Source: Burkholderiales bacterium (GTDB taxonomy: Bacteria > Pseudomonadota > Gammaproteobacteria > Burkholderiales > Casimicrobiaceae). From it: 19,006 nucleotides of DNA. The translations under genes were made by a program, and so were the position numbers. This document shows positions 10,000-17,890 of this stretch, in pieces. The notes under the pieces are model-generated. The model was not told the origin of the DNA and searched no databases. It was given only the letters and a program-made list of their open reading frames with translations. Every line of letters starts with the position of its first letter. Positions within the stretch are counted from its first letter, which is position 1. The DNA lies in NCBI GenBank assembly GCA_025354075.1, contig JANXNO010000567.1:1-19006 (forward strand), read 5' to 3'.

Positions 10000-10847
10000 T
10001 GGCCTAAGAACACTGCTTGAATCTGTTCGCCAAAAAATAGCGTGATCAATCCGGCAATCGCCAGATACGGACCGAAGGCGATAGCCGTGTTGCGCCCCTT
10101 CTTTTGCACCACCAGAATCGCTATACCAACCACTGCACCGACCACCGACGACATTAGGAGCAACATCGGCAACGCCTGCCAGCCAAACCAGGAACCGAGC
10201 GCACCCAGCAGCTTAAAGTCACCGTAACCCATGCCTTCCCGACCGGTGATGAGCTTGAACAACCAGTACACCGACCACAGCGTGAGATAGCCTGCTGCCG
10301 CACCGATCACCGCGTCCGGCAGTCGCGCAAACAGACCGAAAATATTGAGCAACAAACCAATCCATAAGAGCGGCAACGTGAGTTGATCAGGCAATAATTG
10401 TGTGTCAACATCGATGCCCGTGAGCGCCACTAACACCGCGCAAAATAGCATTGCGGCGGCCGTTTGCAGCGTCGCGCCAAACGTCCATGCACAAGCCAGA
10501 AACAGCAGCGCAGTCGCGAGTTCGACCAGCGGATAACGTCCGCTAATACGCGTACCGCAGGCGCTGCATTTGCCACGCAGCGCGAGCCACGACACGATGG
10601 GGATATTTTCCATCGCGGTGATCATGTGACCGCACTGGCCGCAGCGTGAGCGTGGCGTGACGAGGTTAAATCGGTCGCGCTCAGCAGGTTCTTTATCTTG
10701 CGCAAACGACAACTCGTCTTCCCAAGCGCGCTGCATCATCACGGGAAACCGATAGATTACGACATTCAGAAAGCTGCCGATGAGCGCGCCAAACACCAGC
10801 GCTGCAGTCAGGAGCGCCCAGCGCTCCTGCGTCAAAAGTTCCAGCAA
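9996..10847 (-). CDS. pilD: Prepilin peptidase / N-methyltransferase PilD (A24 family)
   Basis: PilD is the inner-membrane aspartic protease that cuts the leader of type IV prepilins and methylates the new N-terminal residue. The 283-residue product has the expected order: a first membrane segment with GSFLNVVIYR, then a cytoplasmic loop with two CxxC pairs (Cys69/72 and Cys94/97), then several membrane helices. The catalytic aspartates are Asp146 in TGIDVDTQLLPD and Asp210 in GMGYGD. The retained cysteines suggest a bifunctional enzyme. It starts 8 bases after pilC and overlaps coaE. Confidence 0.97.
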   Translation of the reverse strand: MLELLTQERWALLTAALVFGALIGSFLNVVIYRFPVMMQRAWEDELSFAQDKEPAERDRFNLVTPRSRCGQCGHMITAMENIPIVSWLALRGKCSACGTRISGRYPLVELATALLFLACAWTFGATLQTAAAMLFCAVLVALTGIDVDTQLLPDQLTLPLLWIGLLLNIFGLFARLPDAVIGAAAGYLTLWSVYWLFKLITGREGMGYGDFKLLGALGSWFGWQALPMLLLMSSVVGAVVGIAILVVQKKGRNTAIAFGPYLAIAGLITLFFGEQIQAVFLGQ

Positions 10848-10855
10848 GAACGCAC

Positions 10856-12103
10856 CTACACAACCCCGCCGAGTTTGAAGATCGGCAAGTACATTGCCAC
10901 CACAATGGTGCCGATCACAACGCCCAGAAACACGATCATGATCGGCTCAATGAGGGACGACAAAGCCGCCACTGCATCTTCGACTTCGCGTTCATAAAAA
11001 TCAGCGACTTTGGACAGCATGCTGTCTAGCGCGCCCGTCTCTTCGCCGATGCGCGTCATCTGCAACGCCATGTTCGGGAATACATTGGTGTCTTCCATTG
11101 CCGCGGTGAGAGCGGTGCCGGTTGATACGTTGGTCTGTATTCGTTTTGTTGCTTCCGCGAATACCTGATTGCCTGAAGCCCCTCCGACTGCTGTCAATGC
11201 ATCGACTAACGGCACACCAGCGGCAAACATGGTCGCAAGTGTGCGCGTCCAGCGCGCGACTGCGCCCTTTTCCAAAATTTCACCAACGACCGGCAATTTC
11301 AGCGAAATTCTGTCAACGGCGTGCGCGAACGCCGGAATACGCTTCCAGCAATACCAAATGACGTATCCAATAACTAACGGAACGATGGCTACGATGTACC
11401 AGAATTTGACGAACCAGTCTGACATCTCAACTACCACGTTGGTCAACCACGGCAGATCTGCGCCAAAGCTTGAAAAAACTTGTTTAAACGATGGAATCAC
11501 AAACCACATGATGATGGCAACCACCACAGTCGCCACCACAATTACGGTTGCTGGGTAAAACATCGCCGCTTTGATCTTGCCTTTGAGCGCCAGCGTTTTT
11601 TCCTTGTACACGGCAAGTCGATCAAGTATCGAATCAAGAATACCGGCTTGCTCGCCAGCGGCGACCAAGTTGCAAAACAACTCATCGAACTGCATTGGGT
11701 GGCGCTTGAAAGACACTGCAAGACTGTTACCAGTTTCAATATCCCCTTTAATTTCGAGCAGCAGGCGCGACAGACGGTTGTTACCGGTACTGCGCGCCGC
11801 GATTTCAAAAGCCTGCAGCAGAGGTACGCCTGCGCGCACCATGGTGGCAAGTTGCCGGGTGAAGAGTGCGATCTCTTTTTCCTTGATCGAGCCGCCGCCT
11901 TTAAAGGTCTGTTTCTTGATCTTTAGGACTTTGATACCCTGACGACGTAACGAATTCGCGACCACTACCTCGGTAGCCGCGCGCATTTCGCCACGCACTT
12001 TTTTATTAGCGCGATCCGTGCCTTCCCAGATGAAGGTATTGGCTTTCACCTCGGGGCGCGCTGAACGCGCTGACCGAGGGTTTGTTTGAGCGGCGGTTGC
12101 CAT
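10856..12103 (-). CDS. pilC: Type IV pilus inner-membrane platform protein PilC
   Basis: PilC is the polytopic inner-membrane platform of the type IV pilus, on which the ATPases PilB and PilT act. The product is 415 residues with two T2SSF domains (about 80-210 and 280-410). The first has FTRQLATMVRAGVPLLQAFEIAA, and the repeat has WTRTLATMFAAGVPLVDALTAV. Membrane segments follow at about 185-210 and 240-265 and at the C-terminus (IMIVFLGVVIGTIVVAMYLPIF). The start ATG 12103 has GAAGGG a suitable distance upstream. The N-terminal basic tail (ARPEVKANTFIWEG) is typical of PilC. It lies 67 bases after pilB. Confidence 0.97.
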   Translation of the reverse strand: MATAAQTNPRSARSARPEVKANTFIWEGTDRANKKVRGEMRAATEVVVANSLRRQGIKVLKIKKQTFKGGGSIKEKEIALFTRQLATMVRAGVPLLQAFEIAARSTGNNRLSRLLLEIKGDIETGNSLAVSFKRHPMQFDELFCNLVAAGEQAGILDSILDRLAVYKEKTLALKGKIKAAMFYPATVIVVATVVVAIIMWFVIPSFKQVFSSFGADLPWLTNVVVEMSDWFVKFWYIVAIVPLVIGYVIWYCWKRIPAFAHAVDRISLKLPVVGEILEKGAVARWTRTLATMFAAGVPLVDALTAVGGASGNQVFAEATKRIQTNVSTGTALTAAMEDTNVFPNMALQMTRIGEETGALDSMLSKVADFYEREVEDAVAALSSLIEPIMIVFLGVVIGTIVVAMYLPIFKLGGVV

Positions 12104-12170
12104 GAAGCTAACCCTTCAGAAAAAACTAACGGTGTGGATCGAGACGATCAACGCGAGAGAGGGGCGGACG

Positions 12171-13886
12171 TTAGGCATTGGTCACCGCTTCGATTTCCTC
12201 CAGCGAAGTCATACCCTGTTTTACTTTACGAAGTCCTGATTCTCGCAGGTTACTGACGCCTTCGCGTTTGGCTTGGGCGGCGATGTCGAGCGTATTGCCG
12301 TTACTCATGATGATGCGCTGCATGTCTTCGGATATCGGCATGACTTCATAAATACCGACGCGGCCTTTATAGCCCGTGCCTTTGCACACGTCACACCCGA
12401 TGGGTTTGTAAGGAACCCACGTACCGTCAATATCGGTTTCCTTGAAGCCGGACGCCAGCAACGCCTCGACCGGGATATCGGCGGGACGTTTGCAATTTGC
12501 GCACAATCGACGCGCCAGTCGCTGAGCGGTGATGAGCAGCACGCTGGACGCGATATTGAACGCAGCCACGCCCATGTTCATCAAGCGAATCAACGTGGCA
12601 GGCGCATCATTCGTATGTAGCGTGGACAACACCAAGTGACCGGTTTGCGCGGCCTTGATAGCGATGTCGGCGGTCTCCAGATCGCGAATCTCACCGACCA
12701 TAATGATGTCGGGATCCTGCCGCAGGAACGACTTGAGTGCCACCGCAAATGTCAGCCCCGCCTTGTCATTCACGTTAACTTGATTGACGCCCGGCAGATT
12801 GATCTCGGCAGGATCTTCGGCGGTAGAAATATTGGTGCCCGGTTTGTTCAGCAGACCGAGGCACGTATACAAGGAAATTGTCTTGCCGGAACCGGTCGGG
12901 CCGGTCACCAGAATCATGCCGTACGGTCGCGCAATCGCGTCCAGCATCAACGCCTTTTGGTCAGCGTCGTATCCCAGCGCATCAATGCCCAGCATCGCGT
13001 TCGACGAATCGAGAATACGCATCACGATTTTTTCGCCGTACAGCGTGGGCAGCGTCGACACCCGGAAGTCGATAGAGCGATTTTTGGTGAGCTGCAACTT
13101 CATGCGCCCGTCTTGTGGGACACGTTTTTCCGAAATATCGAGCTTTGAGATCACCTTGATGCGCGAGGCGATCTTGTCCTTGATCATCAACGGCGGTTTG
13201 CCGACTTCAACCAGAATACCGTCGAGTCGGTAGCGAATGCGATAGTATTTCTCGTACGGCTCGAAATGCACGTCGGACACGCCCGCGTTGATCGCGTCGA
13301 GCAATATTTTCTGGATGTAGCGCACGACCGGCGCATCATCGATTTCGCCACTGTCGTCATCTGAGACCTGACCGTCGTCGGTCTTGAGGTCGAAGTCGAT
13401 ATCGTCGCCGACATCAAGCGACGACAGCGTTTTATCGTTGCGCTCCGACACCGCCGCAATGGCCCTTGCAAGCTTCTCGTCTTCGACGACGATAGGCTCG
13501 GCAATCAGGCTTGTCTTGAAGCGAAATTCTTCCAGCGCCTGCAAATTCGTCGGATCCGACACCGCGACGAACAAACGATTGCCGCGCTTGTGCAGTGGCA
13601 AGGCTCTTCGTGCCGTAATAAGCTTGACGTCAATCCACTCCTGATTGATGGATGTGATGTCGAACGCCGACAAATCGAACAGTGGAACGCCGAAGGTATT
13701 GGACGCAAATTCGGCGAGCTTGGCGGAGGTGATTCGCTTGGACGCGATCAACTGCTCGACAAACGTCATCGACGACGCATTCGCCTGCGTTTGCGTTTGT
13801 TCGGCTTCGGCTTGGCGAAGCAACTCATTCTGAACCAGCGCACGACCCAGGCCGGATAACAAAACGGAGGCGGTTGAAGCAGCCAC
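12171..13886 (-). CDS. pilB: Type IV pilus extension ATPase PilB
   Basis: PilB is the cytoplasmic hexameric ATPase that drives pilus extension. The 571-residue product has an N-terminal MshEN-like region (about 10-145), an acidic linker (about 158-185, DVGDDIDFDLKTDD), and a GspE-type ATPase core. Walker A is GPTGSGKT (329-336), the Walker B region is DIIMVGEIRD (393-402), and the His box is TGHLVLSTLHTND. Four cysteines (462, 465, 498, 501) form the expected zinc site. The segment STAEDPAEINLPGVNQ is characteristic of PilB rather than PilT. I take the GTG at 13886 because the N-terminal LSGLGRALVQNELL matches PilB homologues; no good ribosome binding site precedes it. The gene is first in the pilBCD-coaE-zapD-yacG operon and is divergent from ffh. 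Confidence 0.97.
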   Translation of the reverse strand: MAASTASVLLSGLGRALVQNELLRQAEAEQTQTQANASSMTFVEQLIASKRITSAKLAEFASNTFGVPLFDLSAFDITSINQEWIDVKLITARRALPLHKRGNRLFVAVSDPTNLQALEEFRFKTSLIAEPIVVEDEKLARAIAAVSERNDKTLSSLDVGDDIDFDLKTDDGQVSDDDSGEIDDAPVVRYIQKILLDAINAGVSDVHFEPYEKYYRIRYRLDGILVEVGKPPLMIKDKIASRIKVISKLDISEKRVPQDGRMKLQLTKNRSIDFRVSTLPTLYGEKIVMRILDSSNAMLGIDALGYDADQKALMLDAIARPYGMILVTGPTGSGKTISLYTCLGLLNKPGTNISTAEDPAEINLPGVNQVNVNDKAGLTFAVALKSFLRQDPDIIMVGEIRDLETADIAIKAAQTGHLVLSTLHTNDAPATLIRLMNMGVAAFNIASSVLLITAQRLARRLCANCKRPADIPVEALLASGFKETDIDGTWVPYKPIGCDVCKGTGYKGRVGIYEVMPISEDMQRIIMSNGNTLDIAAQAKREGVSNLRESGLRKVKQGMTSLEEIEAVTNA

Positions 13887-14039
13887 TATTAAAACAGTTT
13901 ATTTCAGGTAAGTTGATCAGTGTGCCGCGTAAGCAATTGGTTGTAAAGAGAAATTTGCGCTTCTGGCCGTGTGGTGTGGCATCAATGGCGCGGGTGCGAG
14001 AACGCCTAAAATCGAGAAATCAACGACTAAAGCGCTCCC
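13887..14039. promoter_or_regulatory. Divergent promoter region between pilB and ffh
   Basis: This 153-base gap must hold promoters for the pilB operon (minus) and ffh (plus). On the plus strand TAAAAT at 14007-14012 is a possible -10 box 27 bases before the ffh ATG, without a good -35. On the minus strand TTTACA, then 17 bases, then CACACT is a weak candidate for pilB. A 61-codon open frame runs across the gap, but its composition shows nothing protein-like. The stretch ATCAACGACTAAA resembles part of the 117-bp element, too weakly to call. Confidence 0.35.
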
Positions 14040-15416
14040 ATGGCCAATCAATTAACTGAACGCTTTGCCCGGCTTGTTAAAACGGTGCGCGGCGACGCCC
14101 GTCTGACCGAGGCCAATCTGCAGGAGGCGCTCCGCGAAGTGCGCCTCGCCTTGATCGAGGCCGACGTTGCGCTGCCGGTGGTCAAGTCCTTCATCGAGCG
14201 CGTGAAAACGGCGGCGCTTGGTGCCGAGGTTGCGACCTCGCTGTCGCCGGGCCAGGCCTTTGTGGGCGTGGTTCATCGCGAACTCGTTGCGCTGATGAGC
14301 TCGGATACGGCGGGGCTGAATCTCGCCGTCACCCCGCCCGCTGTGATCATGCTCGCGGGCCTGCAAGGCGCGGGCAAAACGACCACCGCAGGCAAACTGG
14401 CTCGGGTTCTGCGAGTTGAGCAAAAGAAGAAAGTGTTGTTGGTGCCGTGCGACGTATATCGTCCTGCCGCTACGGAGCAATTGCGCGCGCTGGCCACACA
14501 GGTCGAAGTTGCGTTTTACGAGCCGGAAGCCTCGTCTGGCAACGATCCGGTGGCGATTGCTAGGGCTTCTATTGAATGGGCGCGGTCGCGTTATTTCGAC
14601 GTCGTGATTGTCGATACCGCAGGTCGTCTGGCGGTTGACGAGGCCATGATGGCGGAGGCGGCGCAGATTAGCGCCGCGATCAAGCCTGCTGAAACGCTGT
14701 TTGTGGTGGACGCCATGCTCGGTCAGGATGCCGTCAACACGGCCAAGGCGTTTAACGAGCGGCTGACGCTGACTGGCGTGGTGCTCACCAAGCTGGACGG
14801 CGATTCACGTGGCGGCGCAGCTTTGTCGGTGCGCGAAATCACCGGCGTGCCGATCAAATTTACGGGTATTAGCGAGAAGCTGGACGGGCTGGAAGCCTTC
14901 CACGCCGACCGGATGGCCAGCCGTATTTTGGGCATGGGCGACGTGCTCTCCTTGGTGGAAGCCACGGCCAAAGCCGTCGACATGGAAGCCGCGCAAAAGC
15001 TCGCGGCCAAGGTCAAGAGCGGCAAGGGCTTTGATCTGGAAGACTTCAAACAGCAGATCGGCCAAATGAAGAAGATGGGCGGCATGCAGGGTCTACTCGA
15101 CAAAATGCCACACGAATTGCAGCAAGCTGCCGCCAAATCTGGCAGCGTTGACGACAAACAGGTGGCGCGCATGGAGGGCATCATCAACTCGATGACGCCG
15201 CTGGAACGGCGAAAACCCGATCTCATCAAAGCCACGCGCAAACGCCGCATCGCGATGGGCGCGGGCGTGCAGGTGCAGGAGGTCAATCGCCTTCTGAACC
15301 AGTTTGAGCAGACGCAGACGATGATGAAGAAATTTTCGCAAGGCGGCATGGGCAAGTTGATGAAGGGCCTGAGCGGCATGCCGGGCATGAAGGGGCGGAT
15401 TCCGGGCATTCGGTAA
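14040..15416 (+). CDS. ffh: Signal recognition particle protein Ffh
   Basis: Ffh is the GTPase of the signal recognition particle. With 4.5S RNA it delivers nascent inner-membrane proteins to FtsY and the translocon. The 458-residue product has the N domain (1-95), then the G domain with GLQGAGKT (107-114), DVYRPAA (138-144), DTAGR (192-196), TKLDGDSRGG and the closing GEK-like ISEKLDGLEAF. The methionine-rich M domain runs from about 300 to the end, including FDLEDFKQQIGQMKKMGGM and the helix-turn-helix part MTPLERRKPDLI that binds RNA. Length and motifs are complete. The 4.5S RNA gene is not in this window. A REPIN follows 10 bases after the stop. Confidence 0.98.
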   Translation: MANQLTERFARLVKTVRGDARLTEANLQEALREVRLALIEADVALPVVKSFIERVKTAALGAEVATSLSPGQAFVGVVHRELVALMSSDTAGLNLAVTPPAVIMLAGLQGAGKTTTAGKLARVLRVEQKKKVLLVPCDVYRPAATEQLRALATQVEVAFYEPEASSGNDPVAIARASIEWARSRYFDVVIVDTAGRLAVDEAMMAEAAQISAAIKPAETLFVVDAMLGQDAVNTAKAFNERLTLTGVVLTKLDGDSRGGAALSVREITGVPIKFTGISEKLDGLEAFHADRMASRILGMGDVLSLVEATAKAVDMEAAQKLAAKVKSGKGFDLEDFKQQIGQMKKMGGMQGLLDKMPHELQQAAAKSGSVDDKQVARMEGIINSMTPLERRKPDLIKATRKRRIAMGAGVQVQEVNRLLNQFEQTQTMMKKFSQGGMGKLMKGLSGMPGMKGRIPGIR

Positions 15417-15426
15417 GGGCTGGCTT

Positions 15427-15489
15427 CTGTAGGAGCGGCTTGCCGCGACCCATCGACAACGTGGCGGTCGCGACAAGTCGCTCCTACAG
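15427..15489. repeat. REPIN-like inverted REP pair, copy 3 (after ffh)
   Basis: The left arm 15427-15450 begins CTGTAGGAGCGGCTTGCCGC. The right arm 15466-15489 ends GTCGCTCCTACAG. The arms pair at 22 of 24 positions around a 15-base loop. It is separated by 25 bases from the start of the 117-bp element copy B, so the two repeat families sit side by side here. Confidence 0.85.
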
Positions 15490-15514
15490 GTCAATTGAGG
15501 CTCAAAACACGCAA

Positions 15515-15631
15515 TAGCTTTTCACCAAAAGCGCCGTTTAATATGGGCTAAGGTGTAATTTTGACAGTAACCGACTTTAACCGATTTATCCCTCTAAGCC
15601 CAATGCGAACGTGGCCTGTAGCAAAAAGCTG
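15515..15631 (+). repeat. 117-bp dispersed intergenic element, copy B
   Basis: This copy has the same length and orientation as the one at 8238. The left end reads TAGCTTTTCACCAAAAG. The right end is the inverted CAGCTTTTTGCTACAGG. The interior keeps GTTTAATATGGGCTAAGG. It ends 11 bases before the TTG start of ybiB, so it must contain or replace the ybiB leader. It carries TTGACA at 15561-15566. Confidence 0.68.
15561..15590 (+). promoter_or_regulatory. Candidate sigma-70 promoter for ybiB-cobA inside element copy B
   Basis: TTGACA at 15561-15566 is a perfect -35 hexamer. At 18 bases spacing follows TTTATC (15585-15590), a poor -10 with three of six consensus bases. Transcripts would start about 45 bases before the ybiB start codon. 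The other two element copies do not keep TTGACA at this place. Confidence 0.35.
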
Positions 15632-15642
15632 ACAGCGTAAAT

Positions 15643-16566
15643 TTGAACTTCACTTCTATCATTAAAGAAATCGGTCGCGGCGCAAAAGGCGCTCGCGGTC
15701 TATCGACATCTATCGCGCAAGACGCCTTTACAGCCTTGCTCGCCAATGAGGTGAGCGACATCCAACTCGGTGCCTGGTGGCTCGCGATGCGGATCAAGGG
15801 CGAAACGCCGGACGAGCTGGCCGCGTTCGTCGAAGCGATGCAGGCGACGCTCGCGTTTCAAGTCAAAAGCGAGCAGCCGGTCGTCGTCCTGCCCTGCTAC
15901 AACGGCGCGCGGCAATTGCCCAATCTCACGCCGCTGTTGGCTTGGGCGCTTGCTCAAATGGGCGTTTGCGTGTTGCTGCACGGTGTCAGGCAAGACTCGA
16001 CGCGAGTCACGACCTACGAATTGTTTCAGGCGCTGAATTTCCCGATCACCAGCACCGCCGATGCGACCGAAGCCGCGCTGAAGGAGCGCAACATCGCGTT
16101 CACGCCGCTTGACGCGCTACACCCGAAGCTCGCCGTGCTGATTGCCAACCGCTGGCGCATCGGTGTCCGCTCCACCCCGCACACAGTGACCAAGCTGCTG
16201 CAACCGGTCGATGGCCCAGCGGTTCGTGTCATCGCACTAACCCACGGCGACTACATCGAGCGCATGGGCGCTCACGTTGCGTCGAAAACTGATGCCAAAG
16301 CCGTCGTTTTTCGGGGCTGCGAAGGTGAGCCGGTGCTGCATCCCAAGCGCGCCGTGTCGGTTCAAATATTCCAGAACGGCGTGTCCGTTATGCACGATTG
16401 GCCCGGTGTGGCAGCCCACGATCTGCCCGACACTTGCGATATCGCGACGACCGTCGCTTATACCGAGTCCGTGATCCGTGGTGAGCGCCCCATGCCGCAG
16501 TGGATCGATTGGCTGGCACGGCACGTGCATCAAATTACCCATGAAATTGCACCTCCAAAAAGCTAA
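15643..16566 (+). CDS. ybiB: YbiB family DNA-binding protein (anthranilate phosphoribosyltransferase fold)
   Basis: YbiB resembles anthranilate phosphoribosyltransferase TrpD in fold; E. coli YbiB binds nucleic acid and no catalytic role is established. The 307-residue product starts at TTG 15643. Its opening NFTSIIKEIGRGAKGARGLS lines up with the E. coli start YRKIIKEIGRGKNHARDL, which fixes this unusual start. Further shared stretches are LAMRIKGETPDELAAFVEAMQ, the LPCYNGARQLPNLTPLLAW block, LLHGV.QDSTRV, and NRWRIGVRSTPHTVTKLL. The gene has no Shine-Dalgarno sequence and follows repeat element B directly. Its end overlaps cobA by 26 bases, so YbiB and the siroheme methylase are probably made together. 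Confidence 0.92.
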   Translation: MNFTSIIKEIGRGAKGARGLSTSIAQDAFTALLANEVSDIQLGAWWLAMRIKGETPDELAAFVEAMQATLAFQVKSEQPVVVLPCYNGARQLPNLTPLLAWALAQMGVCVLLHGVRQDSTRVTTYELFQALNFPITSTADATEAALKERNIAFTPLDALHPKLAVLIANRWRIGVRSTPHTVTKLLQPVDGPAVRVIALTHGDYIERMGAHVASKTDAKAVVFRGCEGEPVLHPKRAVSVQIFQNGVSVMHDWPGVAAHDLPDTCDIATTVAYTESVIRGERPMPQWIDWLARHVHQITHEIAPPKS

Positions 16567-17335
16567 GTCCGGCAAAGTATTCCTAGTCGGCGCGGGCCCC
16601 GGCGACATAGAGCTTCTCACTCTGAAAGCCGCACGTTTGCTGGCTTCCGCCGATGTCGTGCTGATTGACGATCTGGCTGGCGATGAAGTGCTGAGCCTGT
16701 GTCCACAAGCTCGCATCATTCACGTGGGCAAACGCGGTGGCTGCACAAGCACGCCGCAATCGTTTATTGAGAAACTGCTCGTGCGTGAAGCGTTGGCCGG
16801 TCACATGGTGGTGCGTTTGAAGGGCGGCGACGTGTCGCTGTTCGGTCGCGCCAGCGAAGAAATTGCGGCTCTCGACGCAGCGGGCATTGAATTTGAAATC
16901 GTGCCCGGTGTAACGGCTGGTCTCGCCGCCGCCGCCGCACTGAAAAGCTCGCTGACTCACCGCGATCACGCGCACGGCGTCGCCTTCATTACCGCGCACG
17001 GCGCAGAAGGTGCGGAGATTCCGTGGCAGGCGCTGGCGCAAAGTGCATTGACGCTCGTCGTGTACATGGGTGTGGCGCGGGCGGCGTCCTTGCAAGCGAG
17101 CTTGCTCGCGGGCGGGCTGTCAGGCAACACGCCCGTGATCGCGGTTGAAAACGCATCTCGCGCCGACGCTCGTAGCGTGTGCTCAACAGTTGCCGCGATG
17201 GTTGATGACTTCGCGTTGCAATCGCTCAAAAGCCCGGCGGTGCTCGTGATCGGTGAAGCAATGCGCGCGCGGGCGGTTGAGCTTGCGAGCCAAGAAGCTA
17301 CACATCAAGACGTTGCGATTCGTGTTGTCGCTTAA
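16541..17335 (+). CDS. cobA: Uroporphyrinogen-III C-methyltransferase (SUMT)
   Basis: SUMT adds two methyl groups from S-adenosylmethionine to uroporphyrinogen III and yields precorrin-2, the branch point to siroheme and cobalamin. The 264-residue product, started at ATG 16541 (MKLHLQKAKSGKVFLVGAGP), has VGAGPGDIELLTLKA (16-30), the GKRGG loop (63-67), VVRLKGGDVSLFGRASEE (90-107), VPGVTAGLAAAAA (121-133), LTHRDHA and LVVYMG. It lacks the oxidase/chelatase domain of CysG, so ring oxidation and metal insertion need other enzymes; the cbiX-like gene downstream supplies a chelatase candidate. An open frame extends upstream to 16478 inside ybiB, but 16541 is the family start. Its overlap with ybiB suggests coupling. 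Confidence 0.95.
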   Translation: MKLHLQKAKSGKVFLVGAGPGDIELLTLKAARLLASADVVLIDDLAGDEVLSLCPQARIIHVGKRGGCTSTPQSFIEKLLVREALAGHMVVRLKGGDVSLFGRASEEIAALDAAGIEFEIVPGVTAGLAAAAALKSSLTHRDHAHGVAFITAHGAEGAEIPWQALAQSALTLVVYMGVARAASLQASLLAGGLSGNTPVIAVENASRADARSVCSTVAAMVDDFALQSLKSPAVLVIGEAMRARAVELASQEATHQDVAIRVVA

Positions 17336-17358
17336 TCAGCACTACATCGGCTGAATTT

Positions 17359-17423
17359 GCAGGCACAGCTCGGCCGCCACCTCAGCCTTAACTTGAGTTG
17401 GGTCGCGGCAGAGCCGCTCCTAC
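17359..17423. repeat. REPIN-like pair, copy 4, left arm decayed (cobA-cbiX gap)
   Basis: The right arm 17402-17423 (GTCGCGGCAGAGCCGCTCCT...) is a good inverted copy of the REP core. The left arm is degenerate: AGGCACAGCTCGGCCGCCAC at 17361-17380 matches the expected partner at roughly three quarters of positions. Total length about 65 bases agrees with the intact copies. It lies 29 bases before the cbiX start. Confidence 0.65.
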
Positions 17424-17451
17424 AATCGAACTTTGATCGAGCCAGTTTGCT

Positions 17452-17814
17452 ATGACCGCCAGTTTGTTTTTTTGCCACGGTTCGCGCGACCCTAACTGGC
17501 GCGTGCCGTTTGACGCGATCCTCGAAGACTTTCGCGGCATGCATGCAGCAAAGCTCTCGGAGCTTGCGTTTCTGGAATTCATGCAACCGGATTTTGCGGC
17601 TTCTGTGGCATCGCTCGTTGCTCAAGATGCCACGCAAATTCGCGTGATTCCGCTGTTCCTCGCCGCTGGCGCGCACACCCGAAAAGACCTCACCGAGCTG
17701 ATCGAAAAAGCTCAGACGAAATATCCAGACGTTCGGTTTACGGTTGCGCCACCGATTGGCGAAGTCGATTCGATTCGCGCGGCGATTTCGAGCTGGGTGG
17801 CGACGCAACTGTAG
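17452..17814 (+). CDS. cbiX: Short CbiX-type sirohydrochlorin chelatase
   Basis: Short CbiX/SirB proteins insert cobalt or iron into sirohydrochlorin, towards cobalamin or siroheme. The 120-residue product has the chelatase opening FFCHGSRDPNW with His9, and the second metal-site histidine His75 in IPLFLAAGAHTRKDL. The length fits the single-domain form that works as a dimer. It lies 116 bases after cobA, the enzyme that makes its precursor, which supports a role in siroheme supply for sulfite or nitrite reductase. Metal choice cannot be read from the sequence. Its TAG stop lies inside the left arm of the next REPIN. Confidence 0.9.
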   Translation: MTASLFFCHGSRDPNWRVPFDAILEDFRGMHAAKLSELAFLEFMQPDFAASVASLVAQDATQIRVIPLFLAAGAHTRKDLTELIEKAQTKYPDVRFTVAPPIGEVDSIRAAISSWVATQL

Positions 17815-17890
17815 GCGCGGCGCCGCCGCGACCCAAGCGCGAAAGTTGGCGGTTACGCATGCGACGTTGATCGCTGCACGCGGCGCTACA
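17811..17890. repeat. REPIN-like pair, copy 5, diverged (cbiX-eda gap)
   Basis: The left arm GTAGGCGCGGCGCCGCCGCG (17811-17830) is a variant of the REP core. The right side ends GCGGCGCTACAG (17880-17891). It fills the gap between convergent cbiX and eda. The TAG of cbiX (17812-17814) and the TAG of eda (17888-17886 on the minus strand) both come from the terminal GTAG/CTAC of the repeat. Confidence 0.6.

Noticed and set aside
13874..14059. Plus-strand open frame of 61 codons across the pilB-ffh gap
   Set aside because: It overlaps both gene starts, has no ribosome binding site and has no family resemblance. The gap is better read as a divergent promoter region.
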